A stretch of DNA of 64,000 nucleotides, from NCBI GenBank assembly GCA_036674765.1, contig JARVKI010000043.1:124001-188000 (forward strand). Reading direction: 5' to 3'. The first letter of the stretch is position 1, and the number at the start of each line of letters is the position of its first letter. The notes under the pieces are model-generated. The model was not told the origin of the DNA. It searched no databases and worked only from the letters and a program-made list of their open reading frames with translations. Shown here one piece after another: positions 35,226 through 46,349 of the stretch. Made by a program: the position numbers and the translations under genes. Source of the DNA: Seiridium cupressi. Lineage: Eukaryota > Ascomycota > Sordariomycetes > Amphisphaeriales > Sporocadaceae.

Positions 35226-35704
35226 ATTGAAAGGTGGTGGGAAAGGCTTGTGCAATGATAGCAGCGAGATATGTGGATACTCAAAAAAGAGGAGTTATTT
35301 GGCTCTAGGCGGAAGAGGGCTGTGTGATCGGGATACGAATACAAGCACAACTACATGGGCTCGATCGGACTTTTATATACCCAAAGTCGTACCATAGTTA
35401 AGATCAACTTGGAAGACAAACACGAGTGCATCATGACCTGTTACGTACGAGGCACCGAGAAACACGGGATCTTTCTTGGACTTGGTTGAGCTCTGGGTCG
35501 CGAAGAACTAGATTATGATCTATAATCCTATAGGAGCAATCCGTATTCCACAGAATCGGCGTCAAAATATAGACCATCCTCACTCAAGCCCTCTGAACAG
35601 AACATTATCAACCCATCAATCAACAAACACACTTCAAAAAGCTTCCAGCAACTTTACAATTTCACCTCAAAGAAACCCAAAAACGAACTTTGCCAATCTT
35701 CAAA
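35226..35704. promoter_or_regulatory. Shared divergent promoter of two small secreted-protein genes
   Basis: 479 bases between two divergent start codons. The 130 bases just before 35705 are strikingly rich in C and A on the plus strand (runs such as AACAAACACACTTCAAAAAG), typical of 5' untranslated regions of well-expressed fungal secreted-protein genes. Confidence 0.5.
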
Positions 35705-36122
35705 ATGCAGTTCAGCACCGCCATTCTCTCCACCATCGCTCTCTTCGGAGTTGGCCAGGCCTTTGGAGCCGCCATCGAGATTGACGACAAGGTTGCAGTC
35801 CGCGAGGCCTTAGTCGCTACCACTCCCTGTATGTCGCGCAACCCTCATAAGGGATATGCCAGCCGGCGATACAAATCACACTGGTGAGAAAATTACTAAC
35901 CACTGGAAAATCATAGACTTCGCATGCAACTGCCCTAACAACTGCGGCTACAAGGCAGGCACGGGCTGCAGATACTACGCCGGTCCTTCTGGCAAGTCCA
36001 AGGTGCTTAGCGGGAGTGAGTTCTCCTTTGACAGAATTTACGACAGTGGGAAATAACTAATTATATGAAATTTAGAATGCTCCTGGATCGGCAACTCCCT
36101 GACTTGCGTCGACACTACCTAG
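35705..36122 (+). CDS. Small secreted cysteine-rich protein of 89 residues
   Basis: Three exons: 35705-35828, 35917-36015, 36076-36122; 270 bases, 89 residues, all introns GT...AG. The first 21 residues (MQFSTAILSTIALFGVGQAF) are a signal peptide; an acidic spacer (AIEIDDKVAVREALVA) may be a propeptide. The mature domain holds six cysteines: two in FACNCPNNC plus the third there, one in TGCRYY, one in GKCSWIG and one in LTCVDTT, enough for three disulphides. Such small disulphide-bonded secreted proteins include effectors and antimicrobial peptides; which, if either, applies cannot be told from sequence. The frame would be missed by gene finders that need long exons. Codon use is strongly biased to C-ending codons, suggesting high expression. 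Confidence 0.8.
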
Positions 36123-36232
36123 ATGCATTTAGCCGACGATGCAGCAAGGATGAAATCCTTCGCAGCCTACCGCTGCGTGGCAAGCATGGTTGCCAGGGTT
36201 GGAAACGAATTGGGGATCGGAGACACGTGGGA

Positions 36233-36870
36233 TAAGGTTTAGGCGGTACAGGGAACTGGGTTGTTGTAGCAGTCGGTTGGACCAGAGCCAGCGACTTCGC
36301 CGTCCCCGACGCTACCAGAATGGATACGCCCCGAGCGCTCAACTGCGCAAACATGTCGCAGATCTTGGTAGTGGAGGTCTGTGGTACGCTGCTCTCTTCG
36401 TCTGCATAAGAAATTCTGAGGACGTGGGGAACTTCATCATCCGACACGTCGAAGAGGTGTTCTAGTTGTTCAAAACATGGCTTGTTTGGTGCTGTCCTGT
36501 GAGACGACCATTGTGCCGTTAGATTCGATCGTAGCTGCATTGCTACCGACTGAGAAGAACTGTATATTTGCCGGACGCCCTAGAGCGGCGGCGTATTGAA
36601 GGCCCAATCTCGCTTCGATTCCGACTGTTCCATTGGAAGTCTGGGGGTTGGTGCCGTTATGAGGGAGCTGCGCCGAGAAACTGGATTCGGTGGAAGCTAC
36701 GCCAGGTGTATACTCCTGTAGGAAAGACTCAACAACTATATAATGCGCTTATGCTTCAAAAAGCCAGCCACTGCCAACTTAGCGGGTTGAGTGTCGTTCT
36801 TCAAGGTCCCATTCTCCGTAGGTGGTTGGAAGAGACTTTGGAGACACTGAGTTTGTCAAATTTGCACACA
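36233..36870 (-). pseudogene. Sedolisin (S53 peptidase) remnant
   Basis: On the minus strand several frames in succession read as an S53 peptidase: AKLAVAGFLK of the pro-domain, then ESFLQEYTPGVASTE and GIEARLGLQYAAALG, then LFDVSDDEVPHVLRISYADE and MFAQLSARGVSILVASG, then GDGEVAGSG. At least three frameshifts and several stops separate them. The catalytic SGTS region and everything after it are missing, as is the start. Sedolisins of this tripeptidyl-peptidase type are secreted acid proteases. Its left end in coding terms abuts a tannase remnant with no spacer. Confidence 0.75.
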
Positions 36871-36887
36871 CTCTCCCGGTAGAGCAT

Positions 36888-38337
36888 TCAGCCTTGAGGG
36901 GAATTCTTATGCCAGCTTCGCCATGGAAATGCATCGGGCGGTCACCCTTTTCCAGAACTGGTGACAGGTAGGGAAGAGTGGTCTGCAACGAGTTCATGTA
37001 CTTGTCTATGCCATAGACCATCGATTTCTTCAGATCGTCGCTGGTAACGCTGGTCAAGTCTAGGGAGCTAACGTTCTGCCAATTCAGAAACTTGGTTACC
37101 CATTCGCCGTTGCTGTTTGGGTTAGTGATGATCCAAGAAACGTTTTCGCTGTCGTAATCGGTGGTGTCACCGAATCAGCCCACGTAAAGGAATAGAAAAT
37201 ATACTAGACGTCCCTCTGAATCTTTCTAGTAAGGTCATTAGTCATTGTGATCGACTAGTTCCCGATGCATATTACTCACAAGACCACTCATCAAGTCCTC
37301 GAGAACCATGATGTCGTCAGCGGTAAAGGCGCCGTTTTGTTCGGGTCGCGGAGGAGGCCTGTCGTTTCGCCTTTCCAAAGCCTAGGCCCAAGCTGCTGGT
37401 TGAGCTGTCAGCACAATAGTATGCTTCGCCAAGCATGGAAGTTAAATTTGAAGGAACATAGATCGTCACGGGCGACGACGCTGTGAGTTCGCCGTGGAGA
37501 CTGTCGCAGGCGTTGATTGTCGCGCTCAGGAATGTCTCGAACATGCCGGAGCGAGGGCGGTAGCCAATGGTCTGAATCTGAACCGGGGAAACGATGTGAC
37601 TCACTTGTTGTTGTCTGTAGTGCATAGCGGGTGCCCAGCAATGATCCCATCATATACTTCAGGGGCTCTCTGTACTTGCGAAATGCCTTCCCGCCCACCC
37701 TCGGAGCACCTTATATAACAAGTGTAAAGACCATTCTCACTAGTGGTGTTGCCTGTCATGGTGCTGTTGCTAAGGCCAAAGAACTGTCTCGTGGATGCCC
37801 TTCCAATCTATGTCATTTCGACAATGGATTGATGCCCCCAATTGTATATCGCAGGCGAGTTCGCCGTTCCAAGTCCGAGCAGCACAACTTCATCAAATCG
37901 GTACTGGCCCAATATGGGAATCCAGCATCGGTATATCCAGTTGCGGCACTGAAGACAATACCACCAGTCATATCGGCACCTTCCGAGCCGTTCTTGATGG
38001 CATATACGGCTCCTCCGTGAGCAAGAAAGCGACTCTAGAAAGTTTCCGGGCTTGGTAGATAGTATTCGACAAGAATCTGGTCATCCTGATTCTGGTAGCC
38101 GTATAAAAAAGCCATCTCGCAAACGCCCCCAACCACGTCGTTCCAGAAAGTAGCATCTGTGACCGAGTAATTGTCATAGGGAACAACGGTTACTGAGTCG
38201 CTGTTAATGGTAATGCCGCTTGGGATATCGCTCAACGATGGTAAGACTGATTGGATGTATTCAGTTGTACAAACAGCGCTTAGAGATGCGATAGCGGCAG
38301 CGCCGCCAACCACAGTGAAGGGTAACCAAAACTTCAT
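36888..38337 (-). pseudogene. Tannase/feruloyl-esterase remnant
   Basis: The frame starts at an ATG at 38337 with a signal peptide (MKFWLPFTVVGGAAAIASLS) and AVCTTEYIQ, typical of secreted fungal tannases. Family sequence continues as FQ-equivalent SRFLAHGGAVYAIKNG, DAGFPYWASTD, GTANSPAIYNWG, the nucleophile motif CSEGGREG, then IQTIGYRPRSGMFETFL, LGLGFGKAKRQ and DSLQTTLP-like MNSLQTTLPYLSPV up to FHGEAG. It is broken by TAG at 38035-38037 (PETF*SRF), TAG at 37808-37810 (VEMT*IGR) and frameshifts near 37.89, 37.6, 37.3 and 37.1 kb. Both TAG codons fit glutamine CAG changed to TAG. The last 100 or so residues, with the catalytic histidine, are missing. Intact enzymes hydrolyse gallic or ferulic esters of plant polymers. 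Confidence 0.85.
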
Positions 38338-39199
38338 TGTGAGAGATAGGCTTGGTCATGGGAGATGAGATACGCCAATAATTGTAGAGGCAAAGCCGAC
38401 TCTACCATGCTTGTACATTTCGTCTATATTGACTCGCGTCGAGCAAGCTACGGGCATTAGCCGCGTAAGCAAGCAGATTTTCCTTCCATGCTTAAAACGT
38501 GAAACAAACGGGCCAATGACGGGACGCGTGTCGGTACCGCCGAAAGCTGACAATAGACTAGTGCGGTAGAACCGCTGGTGCGAACGGAATATACTAGCTT
38601 ACGTCTGTCTTTCTGCGGCACAGCATTCCAAAGAACCAAGCTTAGATTGCAGTCGCGGCTCAAGGTTTGAACCGAAGCCGCCCTGACAATGACTCTGGTC
38701 TCCCACACGCATCAGCGCCAGTTCGAGAGAGCACCAGTCAACAAGGCAGTTAAGCCCCAAGCGAACTACGCCGTAGATGGCCAGAAAAGCCGCGTGAAAC
38801 GCCATGTGTCAATGTCTCTTTCGCATCCCCGTCCCACTTATCGGACTGCGTGTATTCTAACGCCTAACTAGTGCGGTGCAAGCAAGAGATGATTGAATTA
38901 CAAGAATCAATGGCTGTACTTTTTGTACTTCCCCAGGCTCTAAGGTCAGCGCGGGCTGGTCACCGATGTGACTGTGAACTGGTGCTGATCAAGGCCTCCA
39001 CTAACTTGTGTTAATCTCCCAGTCTACAAGCTCGGATACCGGTCCTATAATTTACAGCGTGACTACTCAGAGTAGATTCCGATCTACCCTATATGATGAC
39101 TTAACACCATGGAACCGATCGCAGCTCCTTGCCTAGAAACGATAAAGTCAACACAATGCCACGCTACGGAGTACGAGCGTTTTCAAGTTTGAGTGGGTT
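38338..39199. other. Intergenic spacer
   Basis: About 860 bases between the tannase and HET relics. No gene is recognised. Confidence 0.4.
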
Positions 39200-39891
39200 A
39201 GAATATAGCTGACGTTCCTGACGCGCAGGGTGTTCGGACTCTACTTAGAAAAAAGGCCAGGCTGACCGCAAAGAACAAGAAGACTGAATCATCGACGCGC
39301 AGGTTTCCTCGGATTCTATTGCACCAAGACATAAGGAAGTACCCGGAGACTGGGAAGAGCAGTCGAGAATGACACGGGAGCGGAGACGCTGAGAGCGTGC
39401 GCGTAACGCAATATAGGGACTGGGTTTCCAAAGATTTTGGCTGGCCGTTTTCTCGTTTATCCGAAAGCACGATTTAAAGCGTCGAACCCGGGAAAACCTT
39501 CTGGGCCGCTGGGATTGATATTTCCAAGACCCCAGAGGCTGATTAATGTTTTTCCAAACGTCTGTTAAATAAACATAACAATACGCTGCGGTTCGGTACG
39601 AGCGAAACATCAAATTCATCCATTTGGTCAGTTCTGCAGAACTTGTCTCATCGATGCAGCAGATGTCAATCCAGAAATACTCGAGGCCATCACACTTTGC
39701 CTGCTGTCCGCAGAATATGATTTTCTGGTAGCAGTTTTATAGTTCCCTCTCTTTCCTGTCAAGTCCGAGAAGGTGACATCGCCGCTATCGAATCCCCAGG
39801 TATGCCGCAAGATTGCGTGGGGCGGAATGTCGTGGGTCAAGTTGTCCGCGAGGCACGGTTCGTCGCTGTCTTGAAGTTGGAGAGGGCGCAT
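39200..39891 (-). pseudogene. HET-domain gene remnant
   Basis: The ATG at 39891 opens MRPLQLQDSDEPCLADNL, DIPPHAILRHTWG and VTFSDLTGKRGNYKTA, the start of a classical HET (heterokaryon incompatibility) domain. A single-base shift near 39.73 kb moves the continuation to the next frame: IIFCGQQAKCDGLEYFWID, ICCIDETSSAELTKW, FRSYRTAAYCYVYLTDV. After that the homology fades: the expected SRWFTRGWTLQEL block is not intact, though DKRENGQPKSLET near 39.44 kb may be its sequel. HET proteins trigger incompatibility death after fusion of unlike strains. This copy cannot encode a full domain. Confidence 0.78.
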
Positions 39892-40612
39892 TGTCAATGC
39901 GGCGGTTTCTGCGTGTGGTCATGTTTGCTCTAAAGCGCACCAAGATCATAGAAGACCTCCAACAAGCTAAAACGTGAATAGTCCCCGTCTTTCTGAAACT
40001 TCGTGCTTGGTGTTTAAAGAAACCCATTGCGCCTTAATGACATCCAATCAATGAAGATACGTGCGGTTTTGAATCAGAAAAGACTGCTGCGGCCGCCATT
40101 AAGTTGCTAAATCTATGGTTGCGTCATTCAGAGCTCCTTTTTACAGAACTTCTTGGGAGATAAACACCAATTTAAACATCAATTTTTGCGAGGACTAAAA
40201 GATTCAGGGAAACATATTGAATGCTATCTAAAAACTTGGATACGAATTGAGTCGGAAAGGAATATCGTTCCAGTGCATTACATACTCACATAGCCTCAGT
40301 CTGCCATCGAGACGCAAGAAAACCCAAAACTCGATGGGACTTAAACATTAAATATGGTATGCGATACAATTTTGTTAGATTGTCGAGTTCTAAATGCATC
40401 CTACCGGCACTTCTACTAATTTAGGAACTATTTCTATATAAGTATTCAATCCATGCTGTCAACTATAGCGAATCATGGAGTCCTGAGGCTTTAAAGAATC
40501 AGCCGATGACTTGCCAAGCCCTGGCAAAAGCAAATAATCCTCGAATATTGGGTCAACCACAACGATGATATCCTAGGTTGATTTAGTGAACGACCCTCTA
40601 GTATTCACTCGA
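39892..40612. other. Intergenic spacer
   Basis: About 720 bases, AT-rich at 40.15-40.5 kb. Nothing is recognised. Confidence 0.4.
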
Positions 40613-42687
40613 TCAATTTCGTGGGGATTTCCCTTCGTAGATGGAACGACGAGAAGCCAGAGTACTGGTGAGGCTCAATGTACGAGAATGGCGTCTCCCA
40701 ACCGCTGGAAGTCGTGGGTGCTCTTTCACATCATCCGAAACATCGTTGCTAGTATCCGCTGCTATACGATTTTCCTCATTTTCTTTTTCAGATTCTCCTT
40801 GCTGTTGTGCATGGTGTTGTGCATGGTGTTGTGCATGGTGTTGTGCTTGGCGTTGTCCTTGCTGTCTGTCCGCCAAAGAGTCCTGCATTTTCTTCACGAA
40901 AGCCGCCGATTCAGCGGCATATTTGCATTTCTGTCGAATAGCCGGCCCATACTTGTAGAATAAGAAAGGGAAAGGTACACACATAAGTGCAAGGAAAGCT
41001 GGGATGGATGACGCCCAGTGAATACCCAAGTTGGCGTACATGTATTTGGTGAACAAAGGAAAGGCCGCTCCGAACAGCGAACGAAGGACAGAAGTGGCGG
41101 CTAAGACCGAAGCAGCGTAAATAGTATACGCATCCACGAGATAATTCATAACACTTAAAAACACCAACACCATGCCGAATCCAAATGGAGCCCCAGCAGC
41201 AATACTGATCGCCCAATGGAAGTTTGGATAATTGGTCCAAGCAAACCAGAAGAGTCCGATTGGTATAAAGATACTACCAACCATAGTTGGTATAAGACGG
41301 GTCTCTGGAGGTGCAAATCCACCATGCGTTTGTTGTGCCCGAATATATCTTTGGTTGTCAGGGAAAGTATAGATGATTGCAAAAATCATCCCAATTAAGA
41401 TGCCGATAAACGCCAGCCCGCCTATACCGGCGCTCCATCCGCGGTTTTGCTGATAAACGATAGGATATGCTGCAAAGAGCATATATAAAGTTCCGTAGAT
41501 GATGGCCATGTATATAGATAGTAAAAAAACGATCGGTTCCTTAAATAGCAGTATCCAAGGCCTAGACAGGGCTATTTTGAATGACTCGCCCAGACTAACT
41601 TTTCCTCGTTCGTGATCCGTGGAACTAACGAAACATTTGCCAGTCTGTTTCGATAGTTTGGCTGCGCGTCGGCGCAGCAAGACAGGGGGGTAGGTTTCGG
41701 GAACGATACAAGAGCCAAGAATCCATAGAAAACCTACGTAGAAATCACAAGTCAGCACTGTTTTCTGTCGGGAACTTCAAGACATACTTCAAGCACCGCC
41801 TCAATTGATTGAATTATTCCCTAGAAAGGAGGTGTCCCTTTATTCACTTACCTGAAAAGGCTGCCAGGAAACCCATTACCCACCGCCATCCAGCTCCTGC
41901 GCCCAAAAACCCACCAACGATAGGTCCGATAACTGGACCAAGGAATGGCGCGGCCGCGAAGATGGCCATTGCTTGGCCTCGCTGCGAGGCAGGGAACATG
42001 TCGGCAATAACTCCACCAGCATTTGTTAACGGAGACGAGCCAAATGCACCAGCGAAGAATCGACAAATGATGAGAGTCTCTATATTTTGAGCACCGGCAC
42101 AGCCAGCGTTGAAGGCAGTCAACGCCGCGTAAGTACCGAAAAAGAGAATCTGACGGCCATACCTGTGATGCTGGGAATCAGTACTTGCTTTTTCCCGACG
42201 ATTCGGCTGGGGCTTTGTTTCACACTCAAGAGCTTGATGCTTGGAACAAGCAGTATATGCTCCCAAGTAAGGGCGAAATAGAAAAGAATGGCTCAAAAGA
42301 TGCTTACATTTCACTGAGTGGTGCCCATAGCAGAGGTCCAACCGCAAAACCGACGACAAACAGCGATATCCCCAAGATCGCTACCGTGTCGCTCGTACCA
42401 AACTCCTCGATGATTTCAGACGCGCCACCTGAGTATGCGGATGACACGAGTGCTACAGCAAGAGTGGCGATGGCAACGGTAATTGTGATCAGCCATTTAG
42501 TAAATTCGCCAAACAGCATAGGGTTCCGGGGATCGTTGGGAAGCCATTTGACTAGATATGGATCGTCCTTCGTTCCTGAGCCTTGGTAATTGAAGTTTGC
42601 AACTTCGGAAGTAATCCCGGCCTGATCAAAGACCATACGCCAATGAGGCATCCTGGAAGGTGTGTCGGGTTCGATCTGTTCGTCCAT
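40613..42687 (-). CDS. DHA1-type MFS drug/metabolite transporter
   Basis: Three exons: 42687-42308, 42162-41852, 41733-40613; 1812 bases, 603 residues, introns GT...AG. The N-terminus is cytosolic (MDEQIEPDTPSRMPH), followed by twelve membrane segments. Family marks: NPMLFGEFTKWLITI, SSAYSGGASEIIEEF, FAVGPLLWAPLSEMYGRQ with the MFS signature, CRFFAGAFGSSPLTNAGG, FLGPVIGPIVGGF (antiporter motif C region), GWRWVMG, and late NYLVDAYTIYAASVLAA and LGIHWASSIPAFLA. These carriers export drugs or secondary metabolites. The C-terminal tail, about 110 residues, contains a repeated QHHA unit encoded by a 12-base repeat. It lies downstream of a Zn2Cys6 regulator transcribed in the same direction. Confidence 0.92.
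40803..40850 (-). repeat. 12-base coding minisatellite (QHHA units)
   Basis: About four head-to-tail copies of a 12-base unit (plus strand TGTTGTGCATGG), the last copy diverged. On the coding strand it encodes repeated AQHH in the tail of the MFS transporter, so copy-number change stays in frame. Confidence 0.85.
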
Positions 42688-43798
42688 GGCGGCCTATGAT
42701 TGATACTCTCGTAGGAATGAATAGGGGAAAGGAAGATGGGCGACGTGGATGTGTTTGCACTTTTCAAAGGGTACACGATCATTACCCACAGTTGTCAGAG
42801 AATGCCGTGGACGTTGTAGTATGATGATTTAATGAGGACCCATTGGTCAGGATGAGCTGCGGCCTCTAGCAGACAATAGTAAACCAGCGGTGGGGCGCAT
42901 TATAACTGCGCTATCTGGGCCCACGGGCAGCTGCGGGTAACCTAGATGCCGGGTAGGCTTCAACTATAATTATGCACGGTTAACTGTGCACACTTTCAAC
43001 ATAGCGTTGCATTATTTGGACAAGCTTGCGAATTCCTGAACCCTAAAAATTGGTTCTCTCAAGCGCTCGGAACTCGGTTATCTCCCTTCGTTTATTCATT
43101 GCCAGAAGTCCCGACCCCATGACGAACCGTCAGGTTTCGGAATACTACGGCAGATTCGGCAACACGGCCATCTCCTCTCGGCCGGGCGCGTATTTTCGCG
43201 CCGCTTATTCTAAAGCTTATTCGATGCTCAGGATAGCACAGGAACAGACGACCCGGCCATTCCGTCGGCGCCTGGAAGACAGGCTCGATTTGCATGTAAC
43301 GTTTCATAATTGACGAATTCGACATTGACCTCATTATTCCTTTACTTCATTGAACTATTACGTCATTTTGATATTGACTTTTTTTGTAACTTGGTGACTG
43401 TATGTGTAGTATTACATGTGAAGTCCGTCTTTGTACAGGTAGCGCTTCTCTTCAAGGTCTGCGCCAAATTCGACACATGAGAACTAAGAAACGTCTTCAA
43501 AACACCAACGAGATCCTCGGCGCTTATTTACTACCTATCCCTTCCGTAAATGCCAGTAGTTTCTTGAGATGGAGAAAAGATCAGTGAGATCGTGTTCATA
43601 GATATCAGATGCTTACAGCGCCACTGTGTATCAATGGTATCTATCATTTTCGAGATTGCAAATACATGTACAATCAAAATAACACCACCCTGATGTTCAG
43701 CGCGGACTTAGGTGACCCAGCCACCATATTGAATGATTAAATTAAAATGTGGTTTCGTTCCTGGGTTCTCGTGAGCCTTGCCCCATTACAGCAAAGCT
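42688..43798. other. Intergenic spacer
   Basis: About 1.1 kb containing the MFS promoter and the 3' end of the Zn2Cys6 gene. Only short frames occur. Confidence 0.4.
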
Positions 43799-46349
43799 CT
43801 AGAAACTCGGCGAAAACGAAGTGTTGGCTGTGATTTCTGGGTTTGAGCCAACATCCAATCTGAATTCTGGTCGTGTGAGCAGAAATGGCGTTGTATCATC
43901 TGCTGATGCCGTAGTTTGACTACTGGTCTGGAGAAAGCCATCACCATAAGCACTAGCGTAGTCATGCGACTGAGGTTGGTCGAAAACTCGAACTTCCGTA
44001 GCCATAATATTTGAGGATAGATCGTCAGTCATGGGTGAGGTGTCGACATGAGAGGTCGGCGGTGCACTAGCATAGTCGCTGCAGATAGTTTCCATTTGCA
44101 TCGCACTGAGCGCTGGGGTTGGTATCATTGAAAACGAAGGAGCAAATGATTCGGCTGTTGTAGAGCAACATGTGTCACTTCCGACCCATGAAGTATCGTG
44201 GTTCTGCGTGGGGGGGCATCCTGCAACTATGGCCCTACACTCAGGAATGATTGTCTCTTGAAGAAAGTCAGACAACATACGAGCCTGACTCAATGAGCTC
44301 CCGTTCTCTATTTCCGGACTTCCATCCTGAAGGTTCGTTTTGCGCTTTGCTTTCGCCATCAGTCTCCTGAGCAATATCCCAAGCGTGGTATGCTGTGAAA
44401 CCTTGATATATTTCCAAAGTATAGTATCGTGAAGAATTGTTTTCAATGCTCCATGGGCTCTCAATGTTCGCATTGACGACGGACCTTGGCATATCTCGAT
44501 GGCAAGGTAGCCAATAGCTTGCAAATACTCGGATGACCGTAGAGCCCAGTGGAACCTCTTGTATTTCGGTTCGGTGTGAAACAGCGCAATACATTCCACA
44601 ACTTCAATTGAAGGTGACAGCAAGAGATCCCGAACTTTGTTAACATCCTGCTCTGCGGCGGAAAGTCTCATCGACTGATATGCGGCCACGCACATCGCAG
44701 CCTGAGTGAATCGATCAATGATTGCATGATCCGTTCCACAATGGCATTCTTCGTAATGATCTGCGTACGGGATACAAAGCCCTTCGCCTAATGGCTTGTA
44801 CCCCGTATACAGTAGCTCCTTCAGGGCCTGAATTCTTGGGTTTGCATCCAACGGCCCTGGTGTTTCTTGACCTGCAGACTGCCGTGTGCGTCTCGCCAGG
44901 CTACAAATTTGGTACTGGGCAATGATGAAGGCCATGCCTGTAACCCCGTCTCTTGAGCACGAAAACCTCTTCATATCCGGAGATATATCTTCGTCGCCAA
45001 TATTCAGAGGATATTCTGGATGACACGCACGAGGATCAATTATCAATTCTGTACCATCACGCTCAGCATAGCTCAAATCCAAAGTCGAGGCCGTCCACCA
45101 GAGGCGGCGGTATATCTCCATTTCGAATAGCGATACGGCTGAAGAGTGGAATCCTCCTCCATATAAGCCGAGAGACTGATTGAGTCTGATCAAAAGACTC
45201 ATAAGCGCACAAGGAAAACGGCGATCCTCAAACCGGTAGGCCATCACGAGAAATAGAGTCAGGGCTTGAATAACACTGAGAGCTGAGTTGTTCAAAAAGT
45301 CAACTTTCACAAGCGCCTGCTCAACACCATAACGAAATTTCTCAAGAAGATGGGACTTCTCAACACCAAAGTCCATAGTGACCTATGAGAAATTAGAAAA
45401 CAAAAAAAGAGACTGGTTTTGACATATGGGCCAACTCACATCATGGACCTCCATCGATATGATCGCAGCATAGTAGATCGCGAACATGAGCGCCTCCGTT
45501 TCAGGCACGACGCGCGTGGGATCGCGCACTATGTTTCGGATATCTTCATTGGTGGAAGGAACATGGACGGCCTTGAGTATGGGGTCCACGTTCATTATGT
45601 AAACCTCCCAAATATAGGGAATCTGCGATGGTAAGGGGTGGAGATCGCGCAGGTCGATAATCGAGTTTTTGGGGTCCAAAGTGCGGACTTGGCGGCGAAT
45701 AAGTGGTTCGCCGAAATGCTGACTGGGTGCTGCATGTGCGAAACCACGGGTTCTTTCGATGATGCCGCCATGATTTATGGCTTGTATATGCTGTTCAAAT
45801 CGAGTAGGTCAGCAAATTCGATTTCTCAGCTGAGTCTGGCTTTAGCCATACCTGGGTTGTATTTTCTGGCCAATCGTTCTTGGTGCTGGAGCAAGCCCTG
45901 TCAGAATCATAAGGCATGGTTTGACTAGTGTCCTCGTTGGCTTCGGGGATAGATCTCTCATGTCGAATGGGGGCACGTTCTTTGATCTCGCGGATCGTAT
46001 GCTCTAACTTGGCTATTCGATCATCGAATATCTTCGAGCTGTTTTTCCCTCTTTCGCCCCGAGGCCGAACCGCTTTGAGTGGTCTAGATACAGCGCATGA
46101 ATCACCAACCCTCAAGCAATTACGGCACGGCATATGCCTGTCGCAACGAATTTTCCTCTGATGACAGCGATCGCAGGAATTTTGGCTGGGCTTTGGTATA
46201 AGACCACCATTGCTCTCAGATGTCATCGCGTTAAACCTTGGATGGCTCACGTCCACATCTCCGGCTGGGCTGATGGTCGAAGGCATACGATCTAGCGAGG
46301 CCTTTTTACGTTCCTCTCTAGACACAGATGCTTCATCCATAGATAACAT
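43799..46349 (-). CDS. Zn2Cys6 fungal transcription factor
   Basis: Three exons: 46349-45852, 45790-45440, 45382-43799; 2433 bases, 810 residues; introns have GTATGG/CAG and GTGAGT/TAG ends. The zinc cluster is at residues 59-85, CDRCHQRKIRCDRHMPCRNC...C, spaced C-x2-C-x6-C-x5-C-x2-C-x6-C, followed by a basic linker (RPLKAVRPRGERG) and a short coiled coil (IFDDRIAKLEHTIREIKERA). Exons 2 and 3 form the fungal-specific transcription factor domain: LHPLPSQIPYIWEVYIMNVD, AIYYAAIISMEVHD, then MEIYRRLWWTASTLDLSYAE. It should bind CGG-type DNA motifs and regulate nearby or pathway genes. The adjacent MFS exporter is a plausible target but this is inference from position only. Confidence 0.92.

Noticed and set aside
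38650..38700. tRNA-like GGTTCAAACC motif on the minus strand
   Set aside because: The bases around it do not form a T-arm, anticodon arm or acceptor stem.
40586..40963. 125-codon plus-strand frame with repeated LLCMV units
   Set aside because: It is the antisense of the QHHA minisatellite in the MFS gene.
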